This document shows positions 62,427 to 64,000 of a DNA stretch of 64,000 nt, one piece after another (positions within the stretch are counted from its first letter, which is position 1; each line of letters starts with the position of its first letter). A program made the position numbers and the translations under genes. Under the pieces are notes generated by a model that saw only the letters and a list, made by a program, of their open reading frames with translations, did not search any database and was not told where the DNA came from. Source of the stretch: Halichondria panicea (taxonomy: Eukaryota > Porifera > Demospongiae > Suberitida > Halichondriidae). The stretch lies in NCBI RefSeq assembly GCF_963675165.1, contig NC_087379.1, positions 6,967,339 through 7,031,338 on the forward strand, given 5' to 3'.

Positions 62427-64000
62427 ATGGCCACTGGGGACACCAACAAGGAGCTAGACTCTCTCGTAGCAGAGGTAACTTGATAGAGGTGCTATATTAC
62501 ACTGCATGAACTATTCTTTCATTCTCCCCACAGTATTTGGAGTCTCGAGGACTTAAGAAAACAGTATCAACATTTTATAGTGAGAGCAAGGAGAGTAGAG
62601 AATCTACAAGCTCATCAGATCTGCAGGTAGGAGCTAGATACACGTAACGAACCTAATAATGTAATCCCCTTCCCTCTCTCGCACAGTCCGAGTTTGTGGT
62701 TGCTTTTGAGTGTGGTGAGCGGCAGGTGTTCTTCCAGTTGTGGGCGGAGCATGTGCCAGCGAGACTGAGAGATGGGGACCCCACAGCACAGCACCTAGAG
62801 TGCAGTGTCAGCGCTTATTTTGCCGTCTACCCCCTTAGGACAGGGGTGAGCTAGTTCTAGCTCTGTTCATTGTATTCTATCAATTTTACGTACATACATT
62901 TGTAGTTTATTGCATAAACATACGTACGTACAAGTGTACACAATTTCATACACAAACACTGTACACCTCCACACAAGCACACACACACACACACACCAGC
63001 CTCCCCCTCCACACACCACACACAACAGTATGCCCTCCCAGTATGCCCTCCACACACAAACACACAGACTGGTAACAGGGAGGAAGCAATGGCGGCGTTC
63101 AGGACCTACCTTGAGAACAGAGGGAGCCAGTTGTCACAGAACACGGAGTTAGCCTCTCTGTTTGCTCTACCCTACGTCCCCAACCCCTCAAACCACCCCT
63201 CATTCAAAAAACTCTTCTTGGTAAGTTAATTTTTTTGCTTTTACTTTCATAACACATGCACACTACATGTAGGTATTATTATTTTGTTGGTGCACATTTT
63301 TGTATGGACTGCCCGATTAATTTATCTTTAATATTCGTAATGTTAATATGTAGAACTTATTGCGGTAGATTAATTTCGTAGTTTTAATTTTCGTATTCAT
63401 GATGCTCTAAAATACGAAAATAACCGTCTACACTGCACCTCTGTACATGTTACTGCTGTGTTGCAATATTACACACACTGTTTCTCAAAGGAATCATGGA
63501 CAGTCGAGTTGAAGGCTCGTGTCATTCAGTTTCTGGAACTGGTTTTCCCAAATTCATCAACAAACAAGCCCAATCTGGTCAAACTATACCTGAAAGTATC
63601 CTCACACAGATTTCAATGTAACTACAGTAACCACGTACCATATACGCTATACGTACTAAACAGGAGTACATGCACTCCTTGTACAATGTACATGTACTAA
63701 AAAATAACGCATTTTACTTGGTATTTATACCTATACTGGTACTGTACGTACATTATACATGTTTGTATCCAATCAGTAACTTGCTTAGATCCCTTTAAAT
63801 AGCGTTTTTGCACACATTATAATAATTTAAAATAGAATTCTAATAAGTCCATTATCCTTGACCCGTTGTTGTCAGAGCCAGCGTGACGGTGGTGTGATGG
63901 TGCAGGAGGACTGTGTGAGCAAGCTGGCAGAGATGCAGAACTCTTATCACACTCTAGTGGGTATCTCCATGGAGCTGGTCAGCGCTCTAGAGTCAGCCAT
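62427..64000 (+). CDS. ARMC9: ARMC9-like LisH/armadillo protein (partial, 5' part)
   Basis: Exons 62427-62474, 62534-62626, 62687-62845, 63068-63220, 63491-63595 and 63876 to beyond the window end. All junctions are AG/GT and phase 0 throughout. It opens with a LisH-like segment (KELDSLVAEYLESRGLKKTV) and continues with ARMC9-type sequence: VFFQLWAEHVPARLRDGD, FALPYVPNPSNHPSFKKLF, SWTVELKARVIQFLELV and SYHTLVGISMELVSALES. These match the N-terminal region of vertebrate ARMC9, a basal-body and ciliary-tip protein tied to Joubert syndrome. The armadillo repeats lie outside the window. The ATG at 62427 is preceded by an in-frame stop. Confidence 0.85.

Overview
The window looks like nuclear DNA from an early-branching animal, most likely a demosponge (inference). 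Introns are mostly 45-100 bp with GT-AG borders, the DNA is AT-rich and packed with small inverted-repeat transposons, and the genes are animal ones: an IRF-type C-terminus, INTS13 (asunder), POLR2G (RPB7) and ARMC9. No prokaryotic features are present.

Layout. 1-3.4 kb: the 3' end of an IRF-like gene, then an unrecognised 7-exon membrane-anchored protein gene, both on +. 5.2-53.1 kb: a degenerate tandem array on -. Its unit is the C-terminal half of INTS13 (exons 7-17), and in most units the large intron between exons 7 and 8 holds, or once held, an intronless gene for a ~418-residue helical protein with a central hydrophobic segment. I count about ten complete or partial units, five recognisable copies of the intronic gene (two intact) and one relic. 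47.4-60.2 kb: the one INTS13 copy that assembles into an unbroken 17-exon reading frame of 711 codons. Its intron 6 contains an antisense coiled-coil/kelch gene and its intron 7 an intact copy of the helical-protein gene. 60.4-62.3 kb: POLR2G on -, 7 exons, with a ~570 bp AC microsatellite in intron 2. 62.4-64 kb: the 5' part of ARMC9 on +, divergent from POLR2G.

The array also records transposition. Because each unit has close paralogues in the same window, several insertions can be proven by an empty site in another unit (a TA-flanked element at 49.05 kb, an element with an 8-bp target duplication at 18.24 kb). A ~6 kb block (26.4-32.5 kb) is repeated at 37.7-43.7 kb.

The most unusual thing here is the coupled expansion: a part-gene of an essential Integrator subunit has been amplified together with a nested fast-changing gene family whose layout (helical, ~40-residue hydrophobic segment, helical) resembles helical membrane-inserting or pore-forming proteins. 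That resemblance is by layout only and is not proven.
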